Source of the DNA: Saprospiraceae bacterium
GTDB taxonomy: Bacteria; Bacteroidota; Bacteroidia; Chitinophagales; Saprospiraceae
NCBI GenBank assembly: GCA_022844565.1
Contig: JALHLK010000001.1
Span: 373,073-437,072 of the forward strand
Reading direction: 5' to 3'
Length of the DNA: 64,000 nucleotides
Position numbers and translations under genes: made by a program. Below the pieces are notes generated by a model. That model was not told the origin of the DNA. It did not search any database and saw only the letters and a program-made list of their open reading frames with translations. Of the stretch, positions 26,760 through 36,885 are shown one piece after another. Every line of letters starts with the position of its first letter. The stretch's first letter is position 1.

Positions 26760-28687
26760 CAAAATAAACCTCCGATTTGAAATCTTACCCTTAAAATGGT
26801 TTGCAAGTCGTTTATAGGATCGAAACAATTTCTTAATAAAGTTCTTTCAAATTTGTCAAGTTCATTTGGGTAGATATACCTGCCATTATTGTTTCTTTTT
26901 AATCCATTTTTTGCCCTAATTCTCATTAAGATCTCATAAGCTTCAGCTGCCAAAAGATAAAGTTCTCTATTGTTTTCTTCAAGCTCTGCCAATTTTCTGA
27001 AGCGCGAAGGAGTATGGTTGATGGTTGAAATTCTTTTTTCGAGGATTAATATTCTTGCAGCATCTACTAAAGGCATCATTGCCCTTTGTTTGATGTCAAA
27101 AGCGTCTTTGTGTTCACCATTTCTTTCAACAACAAAATTTCTAAAGAAAGTTAATGGTACGGGTGTTTCTAATGCACTTTTTGCTAATCTGTGTATGAAA
27201 AGATCCCCTCTTTCAAGATTTTTGAAGATAGAATCTGTAAGCTGTGTAACGATATCTTGATTGCCAATTATTTTTCGGTAATCTAAAAAAATACTTGTGT
27301 GCAGCAGTTCTTCATTTCCTGCGGCCTGAATCCAAGTTTTAAAAGTAGATTGCCATTCTTCAAGGGGCATGCACCATTTTGGGTTAGAAGCCATCATGTC
27401 GGCTGGACACTTTTCAAAACCAATCTTCTCTAATTTGGCTACTACTTTTTCTGCTAGTGTTAAATATTTTTCTTTTAGATGTATTGGATCAACTTCATTT
27501 TCTGGCAAATAAATTAAACAATTGTCCTGATCTGTACGAAGTAACTGTTCCTTCCTTCCTTCACTTCCTAATGAAATCCAAGCAAAATTTGCCTCATCAA
27601 ATGAAAATTCATTTTGTAGTTCTGTGAAAGTCTGTCTGATGGAGGCTTTTATGATTTGGTCATTTATTTCGCTAATTATTTCAGAAAGAAAATCGATTGA
27701 AATCTCTCTTTCTAGGTAAAATGAAAGTAGCTTTTCAGCATTTTCTCTTGATATTTTTAATTGATCAACATTCGTGGCTTTACGTATTTCTTTTATGATA
27801 ATTGTTGGATTATTATTTTCTGCCAGGATAATGTCTTGCAAAGTTACGATACTTATGGGGGTACTATTTACTGTTCCATCTTGAGTGATAAGCACATGGC
27901 CTATCCTTCTTCTGATCATTTGAATTTGTAGCTCGGCAATAGAAACCTTATTATCTCTTGTGTATACCGGAGTTGTCATCATAGACGTTACTATTGCTTT
28001 TTTCTTTATGCCACCCGCTACTACTCGTGTCCTAAAATCTTTGTCGGTTATTATTCCAATTGGTAGATTACCTTCGTCTACGATGATTAAACTATTCACA
28101 TTTTGGGTGTTCATGTATATTGCTGCATCTATGACAGATGATTTTGAGGAGAAACAAGTTGGTGGTTTAAGATCTTGCAAGTTTTGTATACCATTAAGAG
28201 AAGGGTCAAATGCATTTTGGGTTTTGGTTTGAGAGATTAGGGTAGATTTTTTATCAAGCGTATTCGCAAAAGCTGCACTGATAAACAATGCAACTTGGCT
28301 GTTATTCTCCATTAGTGGTCTAAATTCCTTGGATTTAATTTGGAAAAGAATACAATTTTCTGAAGCCTGTGCAGAATATATATAGGGTTTATCCATTATT
28401 AATGGTCTTAACCCAAAAACATCCCCTTCATCACAAGTATCAACAAGTATATTTTCATCTGTATTTTTTAAAGAAACAGCTCCTTTATGGACAACAAAAA
28501 AATAGTCTTTAGCTAAATCATTTTCTTTATAAATATATTCATCTTTGCTGTAATATTTTACTACAACCTTTGCGGACAGTGCAAAAAGCTCGTCTTTTGT
28601 TATCAAGTTGAAAGGCGGATACTCTTTTAAAAAATCATTTACTCTATGGATGATTTCATTCATATCATTAGAAACTTTTATTGACAT
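26759..28687 (-). CDS. Cyclic-nucleotide/CBS/DUF294 nucleotidyltransferase-like regulatory protein
   Basis: Starting at 28687 the protein has 642 residues. Domains in order: a cyclic-nucleotide-binding-like beta-roll (about 15-130), two CBS motifs (about 165-300; IVDEGNLPIGIITDKDF is typical), then a DUF294 nucleotidyltransferase fold with GSEGRKEQLLRTDQDN (about 365-385), and a helical C-terminal DUF294_C domain. It resembles GlnD-like signal transducers and probably senses adenine nucleotides and modifies or controls a partner. Start choice: the promoter element TATTTTTG at 28705-28712 makes the outer ATG at 28702 too close to the transcription start. Coupled to the downstream exonuclease. 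Confidence 0.88.
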   Translation of the reverse strand: MSIKVSNDMNEIIHRVNDFLKEYPPFNLITKDELFALSAKVVVKYYSKDEYIYKENDLAKDYFFVVHKGAVSLKNTDENILVDTCDEGDVFGLRPLIMDKPYIYSAQASENCILFQIKSKEFRPLMENNSQVALFISAAFANTLDKKSTLISQTKTQNAFDPSLNGIQNLQDLKPPTCFSSKSSVIDAAIYMNTQNVNSLIIVDEGNLPIGIITDKDFRTRVVAGGIKKKAIVTSMMTTPVYTRDNKVSIAELQIQMIRRRIGHVLITQDGTVNSTPISIVTLQDIILAENNNPTIIIKEIRKATNVDQLKISRENAEKLLSFYLEREISIDFLSEIISEINDQIIKASIRQTFTELQNEFSFDEANFAWISLGSEGRKEQLLRTDQDNCLIYLPENEVDPIHLKEKYLTLAEKVVAKLEKIGFEKCPADMMASNPKWCMPLEEWQSTFKTWIQAAGNEELLHTSIFLDYRKIIGNQDIVTQLTDSIFKNLERGDLFIHRLAKSALETPVPLTFFRNFVVERNGEHKDAFDIKQRAMMPLVDAARILILEKRISTINHTPSRFRKLAELEENNRELYLLAAEAYEILMRIRAKNGLKRNNNGRYIYPNELDKFERTLLRNCFDPINDLQTILRVRFQIGGLF

Positions 28688-28704
28688 CAAAATAAAATTC
28701 AAAA

Positions 28705-28712
28705 CAAAAATA
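28705..28712 (-). promoter_or_regulatory. -7 promoter element of the DUF294-exonuclease operon (TATTTTTG)
   Basis: The complement is TATTTTTG, 18 bases before the ATG at 28687 and only 3 bases from the alternative ATG at 28702, which helps choose the inner start. Confidence 0.5.
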
Positions 28713-28932
28713 GAAATTTATTTTGGCTCCTACTATTTCAACACTTAATATTGAACCAGCTCCATCAAAGAATAGTAATGAAGGCTTTTATTTCAAGTTT
28801 GTTTTTGGCAAGTACTATTTTTGTTGTTAAAACTAAATAGATCAAAGTTTTATACTTAAAATAGATGACGTTTATAAATTTTAATTAATATTGTGTCGAT
28901 AATTATTTTTTATAAAACAAAACATATCAACA

Positions 28933-29433
28933 ATGGCAACAAATGCATGGATGTACTTAATTACCGCCTTAATACCACTTTTTATTGGGGCTATCTATTA
29001 TCACCCTAAAGTCTTAGGCACAGCTTGGATGAAGACAAATGGATTTACAGAAGAAGACTTGTCTAAAGGTAATATGGCCTTGATCTTTGGATTAGTTTAT
29101 TTTTTTGGTATATTACTTTCAGTACTGCTTACAAATCTTGTAGTTCATCAAGCTAATGTTGGCTCTATACTTATGCCACAAGTATTAGAAACAGGAAGTC
29201 AAGAATACAAAGACCTAACAGATTTTATAGCCAAATATGGTGATAGATACCGTACTTTTAAACATGGAATGCTTCATGGTGGAATGACAACAATATTCTT
29301 TATTTTACCTATTATTGCTATTAATGCCCTTTTCGAACGCAGAGGTTGGAAATACATAGCTATCCACACGGGTTATTGGTTTATTACCTGTATGCTCATA
29401 GGGGGTGTTTTATGTCAATTTTTAAAGTTCTAG
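28933..29433 (+). CDS. DUF1761 membrane protein
   Basis: 166 residues, four hydrophobic segments (about 8-24, 50-70, 112-132, 145-163). The opening ALIPLFIGAIYYHPKVLGTAWMKTNG is the DUF1761 signature, with MALIFGLVYFFGILLS next. A loop of about 35 residues between helices two and three is charged. Function unknown. Its stop codon lies directly beside the left end of a 306-bp inverted-repeat element. Confidence 0.85.
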   Translation: MATNAWMYLITALIPLFIGAIYYHPKVLGTAWMKTNGFTEEDLSKGNMALIFGLVYFFGILLSVLLTNLVVHQANVGSILMPQVLETGSQEYKDLTDFIAKYGDRYRTFKHGMLHGGMTTIFFILPIIAINALFERRGWKYIAIHTGYWFITCMLIGGVLCQFLKF

Positions 29434-29435
29434 AA

Positions 29436-29741
29436 TTTAACCCAGATTACGGATTAGAAATTAACTGCAAGAAAATATAATCTACCTAACTTACAGTTGT
29501 AATAGCTGTGACGGGGCGCCACAGTTCAAGACTAAATTGACTGACGGTCAATTTTTAACGTCTTTCATGTCCTCTATGCAGCTAAGGCTGCAAAAAAATA
29601 TGAGAAGCTAAAATCCAGTTGGTTTTAGTTCGCTGCTAAATTGATATTTCGGATATCAATTTTTTACGCAGCTCATGTGCTTCACTACTATTTTGCCTAA
29701 TTTCCTTTCGAATAAAGTCCAATGCGTAATCTGGGTTTAAA
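29436..29741. mobile_element. MITE-like element with 20-bp terminal inverted repeats (306 bp)
   Basis: Left end TTTAACCCAGATTACGGATT (29436-29455) and right end AATGCGTAATCTGGGTTTAAA (29721-29741) are inverted copies with one substitution and one extra base. The interior is non-coding and rich in hairpins: AAATTGA/TCAATTT (29534-29553), GCAGC/GCTGC (29578-29590), CTAAAATCC/GGTTTTAG (29608-29628), AAATTGATAT/ATATCAATTT (29638-29661). Two of these hairpins are each followed by a similar TTAACG/TTTACG...TCATG block, a pattern also present in the element at 4201-4440. Confidence 0.65.
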
Positions 29742-29765
29742 GTTTAGAAATTTTAAGAAGATTTT

Positions 29766-29812
29766 AAAAAGGTATTTTGTCGAGTTTTAATTAGTAAAAT
29801 ACCTTTTTATTT
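29766..29812. terminator. Bidirectional intrinsic terminator
   Basis: A perfect 13-bp inverted repeat, AAAAAGGTATTTT (29766-29778) with AAAATACCTTTTT (29796-29808), lies between the convergent DUF1761 and phosphate transporter genes. It ends in T-runs on both strands. Confidence 0.75.
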
Positions 29813-29850
29813 CTTTTGATGATTTTCTAAACAGTCTTTTCAATTCTACA

Positions 29851-29919
29851 TAGTCCTTTACAATTCTATGCAATCTATGCAATTCTATGCAATTCTATGC
29901 GATCTATGCAATTCTAAGC
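29851..29919. repeat. Short tandem repeat array (9-10 bp unit, CAATTCTATG type)
   Basis: Six or seven imperfect tandem units of CAATTCTATG, CAATCTATG and CGATCTATG fill this stretch, with degenerate units before it (CAATTCTACATAG from 29841). It lies just after the terminator hairpin and 34 bases past the phosphate transporter stop codon, so it is outside any gene. Confidence 0.7.
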
Positions 29920-29952
29920 ATTAAAACCAAAGCTTACTTAAAATTAAATTAA

Positions 29953-32442
29953 TTATACATCCCTGTTTCCTAAAGGACTTTCTCCATTAAGAATTCTCTT
30001 CATCAATTTAGCAAAACGACTTGAAATAGCCACCATATCTTTGGTTTCTAGTAAGATGCTCATCATAAGATCCGTGTTTTTAAAACCGTAAGCTTTATGA
30101 GAGATTCCTTCTACTTGCTTAGATAATGCTAATTCAATTTGATCAAAAATTGATCTTTTATTTACTTTTAAAAGACTTGTTTCGCTATAATCATTATTTG
30201 TCAAAAATTCAGTGATATCATCCAGATAGGCTCCAACATCATGGAGCATTATTTTTATATTTGCTAATTGTACGTCAGTAATAGGCTTATGAGCATTCTT
30301 AAGGTGCGCGTCTACTGAATTTACGATTTGTGTCAAAGATTGTAAGATATCAAGCATCATATCGTTACTCAGTATATAAAGTTGTGCCGTTTGTTTTTCG
30401 TTTAACTTGGATTTCTTTATAGCTTTAAATAAGTTGTTTTTTATGTCGCTATAAAAAGTAGAAAGCTCATTTAATGTAATAACTGCCTCTTTAACTTTTT
30501 CCCTATCAACATCAATTAAACCTTGAATAGCATTGGTGTAGCAACTTTTGATTATACCAATACTTTCTGCTAGTTTTGCTGATGTTTTTGAAAATGCTCT
30601 CTCTGAGTTTAAATCTATTGATTGAAGAGCTTCATCATATTTCTTTTGTTTAATGATGCTTTTTTTATGATAATAGTTGGTATAATAAAAAAAGCTACCG
30701 GCAAGCAGTATAAGGAAAATTAAGCCGATCGTCGTAAAATTAAGTAAAATTATAGCTACAATGGCTGTAACAGTAAAGGCAATAAATGCGGTAACAAACC
30801 ATCCTGCAATAACATTAAATACACCAGCTATTCTGTATGCTGCGGATTCTCTACCCCAAGCTTGGTCAGCTAATGAAGTACCCATGGCTACCATGAAGGT
30901 AACGTAAGTGGTAGATAGAGGAAGTTTTAAAGATGTACCTAAAGCAATAAGCATACTTGCAATGGTCATGTTGACAGAAGCTCGCACAAGATCAAATGCT
31001 GGCTGTTCGACATCATCAGTGTAAACGATGGGTTCAAATTGTTTACTTAGATAATTTTTAGTTGAGGTAGGCAACAACTTTTGAGTATATTCGGACATTA
31101 TTATACTAACTCTCACAATTGATCTCGAAATTGCATTGGATTTAAATTTTTCTCTCGACTCTTCTTGGCTCGCTAGTTTTAATTCCGTATCGGTCACTGT
31201 TCGAGCTTTTTTGGAGAACCATAATGTTAGTGTCATAACAAGCCCGCTCAGAATTAAGTAAAGATAAGGAGCTTGAGCTGGAAATCTTAAACCATTCATC
31301 ATGTAGGTATTGCTCGTGATCAAATCACCTCCAATACCTTTAGCAGATTGGTATAATTCATAGGATTGGACACCTGCTAACGGAACACCAATAAAATTAA
31401 CCAAATCATTGCCAGCGAAAGCCATGGCAATACTAAATAGTCCACCATAGACTACTATTTTTAAGGGATTACCGCCGTTTCGCTCATAAATAAAGAAGAA
31501 GATCAGCCAAAATAGAAAAAGAACCAATAAAAAGGCAGTGAAGTTGCTTTGTAAAAATTTAATGATTTTTTCAAAATCTCTGCTACCAAAAAATATTTCA
31601 TATGTAGCTCCTGCTTCTGACTTTGCTTCCTCTATTTTATTAAAAACCAGAATATCTCCTTGAGGAATTTTTAATTCCAACTTATCGCTTGATGGTAAAA
31701 CATCTTCAATTTTTGGATCATATGATTTTTGATACGCCAAAATCTCTTTTGCAGTCAATTTACTTGTGCTGTAGGTTGATTTAAATCCTTTATACACTAG
31801 AAAGTAACTTAATGCCAACATGGCCAATGATGACCAAATTACACCTACATATTTAAGCTTGGATTTATATTGAAAACCAAATAAAATCCTTGAAAACCAC
31901 ATGACAATAGCACCAGAAACAAAAGCAAGAAAGACAGAAATTATGATACTTACCACCATTTCACTCGTCTTACTCCAGTTTAGGTAACCAATTATACCTT
32001 TTGAAGCATCATCTATATTGAAAAGATAAGACATAGGTAAATCATCAGATAATACTTTATAGCCTGCCACTATTATTGAAGCTCCCAAGAGCTCGAATAT
32101 TATAGAAACGGTTGTTGAAGTAGGAAATCCTATCGTATTAAAAGCGTCAAGTAAAAGAATATCCGTGATCATTACGGCCAAAAAGATGACAATCACATTT
32201 TCTATATTAAAATATTGTGGGTTGAAAATGCCCATTCTGGCAATTTCCATCATACCCGCTGATGATAATGAGCCAATAAAGATACCCACCGAAGCAACTA
32301 TCATAATGGTCTTAAAACTAGCTACACGTGCTCCAATTGCGGAGTTTAAAAAATTTACAGCATCGTTACCTACTCCAACTGAAATATCAATGATTGCAGT
32401 TATAGCAAGAACTATCAATGCGATTAATAAAAATGCTTCCAA
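29953..32442 (-). CDS. PiT family inorganic phosphate transporter with C-terminal PhoU-like helical domain
   Basis: 829 residues, much longer than the 420-500 of simple PiT carriers. The duplicated PHO4 signature is present as GNDAVN (25-30) and GNDLVN (344-349), each in a membrane half with about six helices. The stretch between them (about 220-295) is a soluble insert. A last pair of membrane helices ends near 610 and the C-terminal 200 residues are helical and PhoU/DUF47-like, probably a built-in regulatory domain. The start codon is a TTG at 32442 (TTG GAA GCA TTT), chosen because no ATG occurs before residue 47 and the N-terminus MEAFLLIALIVLA matches relatives. Confidence 0.92.
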   Translation of the reverse strand: MEAFLLIALIVLAITAIIDISVGVGNDAVNFLNSAIGARVASFKTIMIVASVGIFIGSLSSAGMMEIARMGIFNPQYFNIENVIVIFLAVMITDILLLDAFNTIGFPTSTTVSIIFELLGASIIVAGYKVLSDDLPMSYLFNIDDASKGIIGYLNWSKTSEMVVSIIISVFLAFVSGAIVMWFSRILFGFQYKSKLKYVGVIWSSLAMLALSYFLVYKGFKSTYSTSKLTAKEILAYQKSYDPKIEDVLPSSDKLELKIPQGDILVFNKIEEAKSEAGATYEIFFGSRDFEKIIKFLQSNFTAFLLVLFLFWLIFFFIYERNGGNPLKIVVYGGLFSIAMAFAGNDLVNFIGVPLAGVQSYELYQSAKGIGGDLITSNTYMMNGLRFPAQAPYLYLILSGLVMTLTLWFSKKARTVTDTELKLASQEESREKFKSNAISRSIVRVSIIMSEYTQKLLPTSTKNYLSKQFEPIVYTDDVEQPAFDLVRASVNMTIASMLIALGTSLKLPLSTTYVTFMVAMGTSLADQAWGRESAAYRIAGVFNVIAGWFVTAFIAFTVTAIVAIILLNFTTIGLIFLILLAGSFFYYTNYYHKKSIIKQKKYDEALQSIDLNSERAFSKTSAKLAESIGIIKSCYTNAIQGLIDVDREKVKEAVITLNELSTFYSDIKNNLFKAIKKSKLNEKQTAQLYILSNDMMLDILQSLTQIVNSVDAHLKNAHKPITDVQLANIKIMLHDVGAYLDDITEFLTNNDYSETSLLKVNKRSIFDQIELALSKQVEGISHKAYGFKNTDLMMSILLETKDMVAISSRFAKLMKRILNGESPLGNRDV

Positions 32443-32692
32443 AATAAATCTGTTTCGTGAAAATAATGATGTAAATATGCCATAATTTTATTTTTTGAAG
32501 TACTTTTCTATATTAAGTTTTTAATATGTTTAAAAATTTTCAATTATGAAATAAAATAGATATATTTAAATGAATTGTAATCAATATATTAACATTTTTG
32601 ATTTCAAAAAATAATTTGTTTTCAACAATTAACTTCCTATTTTAAAAGTGGTTTGGGTAAAAGCAGGTAGTATTATTTTATTTTTAAGATCG

Positions 32693-34651
32693 TTATTTTG
32701 CAAAAATCATAAAGCTTTGTGACCTTATGTTTTTTGACATTGATTCTAATTCAGAAGTGTTTTTGCTACTTAGCTTAAGTGTAGCTGCCTTTGAAAGGTA
32801 CTTTTCAAGATTAAAATCTTCTTTTCTACTATTGTAAGCTATGTAAATTTCTTTCCATGGATCATTTGGAGCATTTTCGATTTTCATTAAAATTATTCCA
32901 TCTTCATTTATAGGAAATGAGACGTGCTTTTGAACCAATGATTGACTTCCTAATCTAAAACCTGGATGTTCCTTTCTTAATTTTATTAATTTTTTTGTAA
33001 ATTCATTGACTTTCTGATAATCAGATTTTCGTTCCCAATTGATGCCGTTTATTTCATTTGAAGACTTATAACTGTTTTCTTCTCCTTTTTTCGTTCTGCA
33101 AAATTCTTGCCCGGCATGGATAAATGGGATACCTTGGCTTGTAAGGACAATACCTAAGCTCAGCATTTGAAGATTGACCTTTTCATCCTCAGAAGCAGTT
33201 GGGATACTATTTACAAAACGATCCCAAAGTGTGTGATTATCGTGGCACTCTGTATAGGAAATCATTTGATAGGGTTCTTTAGTAAATGGAGCTTTGCTGT
33301 AGTTGACTTTTTCATAATCTACAGATGCGTGTTTACCCGCCCCGATCAAACCAAATTTGATTGATTCTTCTGTTCCTTTTTTACCCGTCACAAACCCAGT
33401 GTCGTCACTTTTAAACACACTCCCTTTTGCTCCATCCCTGATATCATCACAAAACACTGCTATATCATCTAATAAATAAGCATATTTTTTTAGAGCCCTT
33501 TTAGATTCTGGTAAAGGGCTATCACCTGCTGTCCATCCTTCTCCGTAAAGAACTATATTTGGCTTTATTGCTCTCAGTGTTTTAGCTATTTCATTCATGG
33601 TCTCTATATCATGGATAGCCATCAAGTCAAATCTAAATCCATCAATATGATATTCCGTGACCCAATGAACCAAACTTTCGATCATAAATTTTCTAAACAT
33701 ATACCTATCACTTGCCGTTTCATTACCACAAGCACTTGCATCACTAAATTTTCCTTCTTTATTTTGTCTGTAGTAATAATCAGGAACTAGTTGATTAAAA
33801 TAGCTATCTTTTCCAAACATAGTGTGATTATACACCACATCCATCACCACATTCAATCCATTTTTATGTAAAGCTTGGACCATTTGCTTAAATTCTTTAA
33901 TCCTGACTTCTCCTAGGAATGGATTTGTACTGTAATTTCCTTCGAGTGCATTGTAGTTGAGAGGGTCATAGCCCCAATTGTATTGAGGATTATCTTTGAT
34001 TGTTTCATCTACAGTATAATAGTCGTACACTGGTAATAAATGAACATGTGTTACTCCAAGTTCGATGATATGACCTAAGCCTGCTTTTTGCCCCTTATTA
34101 TTCATGAGTTTTGGCTCGGTAAGACCTAAATACTTGCCTTTGTGCTTGCTTTTTGTAAAAATAGTTGCATCGCGCACATGTAGTTCGTACAATATCGCAT
34201 CTTTCATAGTGCCATATGCAGGACTTTTATCTTGTTCCCATCCTAGAGGGTTTGTAGATTTTAAATCAACAATCATCCCTCTTTTGCCATTTACACCTAC
34301 TGCTTTAGCATAGATATCTGGGACTTCTTTATTCCATTCTCCATTAATTTTTGCTTGATAAGTGTAATATTTATTTTTAAAATCACCATTTAAAATATGA
34401 TGCCAAACTCCACTTTCACCTTTTGTCATTGAGATTTCTTGAGTTTTATTGGATAAATGGCCATCAGGATAGATGGTTAGTTTTAGTTCAGATGCAGTTG
34501 GGGCCCATACTTTGAATGAAGTCTCCTTAGGTGAGTAGATTACACCTAAATCATTTCCTTTGTAGGTTGGATAAGAATCAAACTGACCAAAAATCACCAT
34601 CGGATAAATACTGTATAATATGATGACAAATATGATATGCTTTATATTCAT
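32693..34651 (-). CDS. pulA: Exported type I pullulanase (GH13)
   Basis: Hydrolyses alpha-1,6 branch links of pullulan, glycogen or starch. 652 residues: signal peptide (about 1-22), CBM48-like N-terminal domain (about 35-110), then the GH13 catalytic barrel. The pullulanase-specific YNWGYDP is at 224-230, the nucleophile Asp342 in GFRFDLM, acid/base Glu371 in GEGW, and the third region TECHDNHT with His470/Asp471. It stands alone with a TATATTTG promoter element at 34684-34691; no SusC/SusD pair is nearby. Confidence 0.92.
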   Translation of the reverse strand: MNIKHIIFVIILYSIYPMVIFGQFDSYPTYKGNDLGVIYSPKETSFKVWAPTASELKLTIYPDGHLSNKTQEISMTKGESGVWHHILNGDFKNKYYTYQAKINGEWNKEVPDIYAKAVGVNGKRGMIVDLKSTNPLGWEQDKSPAYGTMKDAILYELHVRDATIFTKSKHKGKYLGLTEPKLMNNKGQKAGLGHIIELGVTHVHLLPVYDYYTVDETIKDNPQYNWGYDPLNYNALEGNYSTNPFLGEVRIKEFKQMVQALHKNGLNVVMDVVYNHTMFGKDSYFNQLVPDYYYRQNKEGKFSDASACGNETASDRYMFRKFMIESLVHWVTEYHIDGFRFDLMAIHDIETMNEIAKTLRAIKPNIVLYGEGWTAGDSPLPESKRALKKYAYLLDDIAVFCDDIRDGAKGSVFKSDDTGFVTGKKGTEESIKFGLIGAGKHASVDYEKVNYSKAPFTKEPYQMISYTECHDNHTLWDRFVNSIPTASEDEKVNLQMLSLGIVLTSQGIPFIHAGQEFCRTKKGEENSYKSSNEINGINWERKSDYQKVNEFTKKLIKLRKEHPGFRLGSQSLVQKHVSFPINEDGIILMKIENAPNDPWKEIYIAYNSRKEDFNLEKYLSKAATLKLSSKNTSELESMSKNIRSQSFMIFAK

Positions 34652-34683
34652 GTAAAATCTATTTAAACCTATTTCTTAGACTG

Positions 34684-34691
34684 CAAATATA
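34684..34691 (-). promoter_or_regulatory. -7 promoter element of pulA (TATATTTG)
   Basis: The complement is TATATTTG, 33 bases before the ATG at 34651. Confidence 0.5.
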
Positions 34692-34781
34692 GCTTAGTTT
34701 CATAAACAATGGGGTATCATATTGTTTACTTTTTGGATAATCAGTGGAAATTATACAGTAAGATATTTAGGATTTAATAAC

Positions 34782-36572
34782 TTAATCCAATTTCAACACC
34801 TGTAAAAATGTCTTTTGAGGAACCTCTACATTTCCAATTTGACGCATTTTCTTTTTACCTTCTTTTTGTTTTTCAAGTAATTTACGTTTTCTAGATATAT
34901 CACCACCATAACATTTTGCCGTTACATCTTTTCTTAATGCAGAGATTGTTTCTCTTGCTATAATTTTAGCTCCAACAGAAGCTTGTATGGCTATAACAAA
35001 TTGTTGTTTTGGTAATAATTCTTTCAGTTTCACACATATTTTCCTACCTAGACTTTCAGCTTTTGTCCTGTGGACTAAAGAAGAAAGCGCATCCACGGGC
35101 TCACCATTCAATCTGATGTCCAATTTTACCAAATCAGATTCTCGATAATCAAGTGGAGCATAGTCAAATGATGCATAACCTCTTGTAATTGATTTTAATC
35201 TGTCGTAAAAGTCAAAAACTATTTCTGCTAACGGCAATTCGAAAGTTAGCTCTACTCTTTCCGTTGTGAGATATGACTGCTTTGTCAAAACACCTCTTTT
35301 ATCCATACAAAGTGTCATGATGGCCCCAATATATTCTGGTTTGGTTATGACTTGAGAACGTATGTATGGTTCCTCTACTTTAATTAATAAGGTTGGGTCA
35401 GGTAACTCATTGGGTGTGTTGATCTTTACTTTACCTTCGCGGTGAGTAGTAGCGAAGTAAGATACATTGGGCACAGTAGTGATCACTTCTTGATTAAACT
35501 CTCTTGAGAGTCTTTCTTGTATTATTTCTAAGTGTAGCATTCCTAAGAAACCACATCTAAATCCAAACCCAAGAGCAATAGAGGTCTCCGGTTCGAATAC
35601 TAATGAAGCATCGTTGAGTTGTAATTTTTCTAAACTATCTCTTAGATCCTCAAAATGTTCATTTTCTACAGGATAAATACCAGCAAAAACCATTGGTTTG
35701 ACATCCTCGAATCCATGGATACCTTCTGGACATGGGTTTTTTGACAATGTTATAGTGTCCCCAACTTTTATTTCTTTTGATTCTTTTATTCCAGTGATGA
35801 TGTAGCCTACATTTCCAGCAGAAAGTTCTGGTTTTGGTACTTGACTCATCTGAAGAATTCCGATTTCTTCCGCTTCGTATTCTTTTCCGGTGTTGACAAA
35901 TTTCACTTTATCACCTTTAGCAATTGTACCATTGAGAATTCTGAAATAGGCAATAACACCCCTAAATGAATTGAACATGCTATCAAAAATCAAAGCTTGG
36001 AGTGGGGCAGATACATCACCTTTTGGAGCAGGAATTCTATCAACAATTGCTGTCATTATATCTTGTATACCGATACCAGTTTTACCACTAGCGAGTACAA
36101 TATCTCCTCTTTTACAACCTATTAAGTCAATAACTTGGTCAGCCACTTCTTCAATCATAGCGGTTTCCATGTCCACTTTATTAAGAATAGGAATAATCTC
36201 AAGATCGTGCTCTATTGCAAGATATAAGTTAGAAATAGTCTGAGCTTGGATACCTTGCGTTGCGTCAACCAATAAAAGAGCGCCTTCACATGCTGCTATA
36301 GATCTAGATACTTCATACGAAAAATCTACGTGCCCAGGAGTGTCAATTAGGTTAAATGTATATATTTCGTTATCCAAATGTTTGTATATCAATTGAATAG
36401 CGTGACTTTTGATGGTTATACCCCTTTCTCTCTCTAAATCCATATTGTCCAAATGCTGAGCTTTCATGTCTCGTTCAGCTATGGTTTTTGTAAATTCTAA
36501 AAGTCTGTCTGAAAGTGTACTTTTACCGTGGTCTATGTGTGCAATGACACAAAAATTTCTAATATTCTTCAT
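34782..36572 (-). CDS. lepA: Elongation factor 4 (LepA)
   Basis: Ribosome-associated GTPase that back-translocates or aids 30S assembly. The protein (596 residues from 36572) begins [19 protein letters not shown], with G1 [10 protein letters not shown]2 RGITIKS, G3 DTPGHVDF, G4 NKVDM, and the LepA C-terminal end [19 protein letters not shown]. An in-frame TTG three codons upstream (36581) is not the start: it lies inside the -7 promoter element at 36579-36586. Confidence 0.97.
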   Translation of the reverse strand: MKNIRNFCVIAHIDHGKSTLSDRLLEFTKTIAERDMKAQHLDNMDLERERGITIKSHAIQLIYKHLDNEIYTFNLIDTPGHVDFSYEVSRSIAACEGALLLVDATQGIQAQTISNLYLAIEHDLEIIPILNKVDMETAMIEEVADQVIDLIGCKRGDIVLASGKTGIGIQDIMTAIVDRIPAPKGDVSAPLQALIFDSMFNSFRGVIAYFRILNGTIAKGDKVKFVNTGKEYEAEEIGILQMSQVPKPELSAGNVGYIITGIKESKEIKVGDTITLSKNPCPEGIHGFEDVKPMVFAGIYPVENEHFEDLRDSLEKLQLNDASLVFEPETSIALGFGFRCGFLGMLHLEIIQERLSREFNQEVITTVPNVSYFATTHREGKVKINTPNELPDPTLLIKVEEPYIRSQVITKPEYIGAIMTLCMDKRGVLTKQSYLTTERVELTFELPLAEIVFDFYDRLKSITRGYASFDYAPLDYRESDLVKLDIRLNGEPVDALSSLVHRTKAESLGRKICVKLKELLPKQQFVIAIQASVGAKIIARETISALRKDVTAKCYGGDISRKRKLLEKQKEGKKKMRQIGNVEVPQKTFLQVLKLD

Positions 36573-36578
36573 TGGCCG

Positions 36579-36586
36579 CAAAGATA
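36579..36586 (-). promoter_or_regulatory. -7 promoter element of lepA (TATCTTTG), implying a near-leaderless mRNA
   Basis: The complement is TATCTTTG, ending only 6 bases before the lepA ATG at 36572, so transcription would start at or within a base or two of the start codon. The region from 36587 to 36885 otherwise shows no gene. Confidence 0.55.
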
Positions 36587-36885
36587 TTATTTTAGTTAAT
36601 ATTGGTGACTATATTTTTTAATAAATAGTGAATTATTACATATGAATAACTTTCTATGGGTTTAAAAAGTTTAAAATTCATATTTTGATCATTCTTTTGA
36701 TGCCATAATTTATGATAAAAAGCTAATAATTGCGTATTTTTATCAATATACGACAACTATTGTGTCATTTCATTAAATTTTATTCAATAATCGTTAGAAA
36801 TTATTAAATTATGTATTTTTTTGGATATTTTGTTGCAACATTTTTCTTTTAAATCGTTATATAAAAATTAAATAGAATACGAACT

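Noticed and set aside
29851-29919. CRISPR-like array
   Set aside because: Units are only 9-10 bp, directly tandem, with no spacers of constant size and no cas genes nearby.
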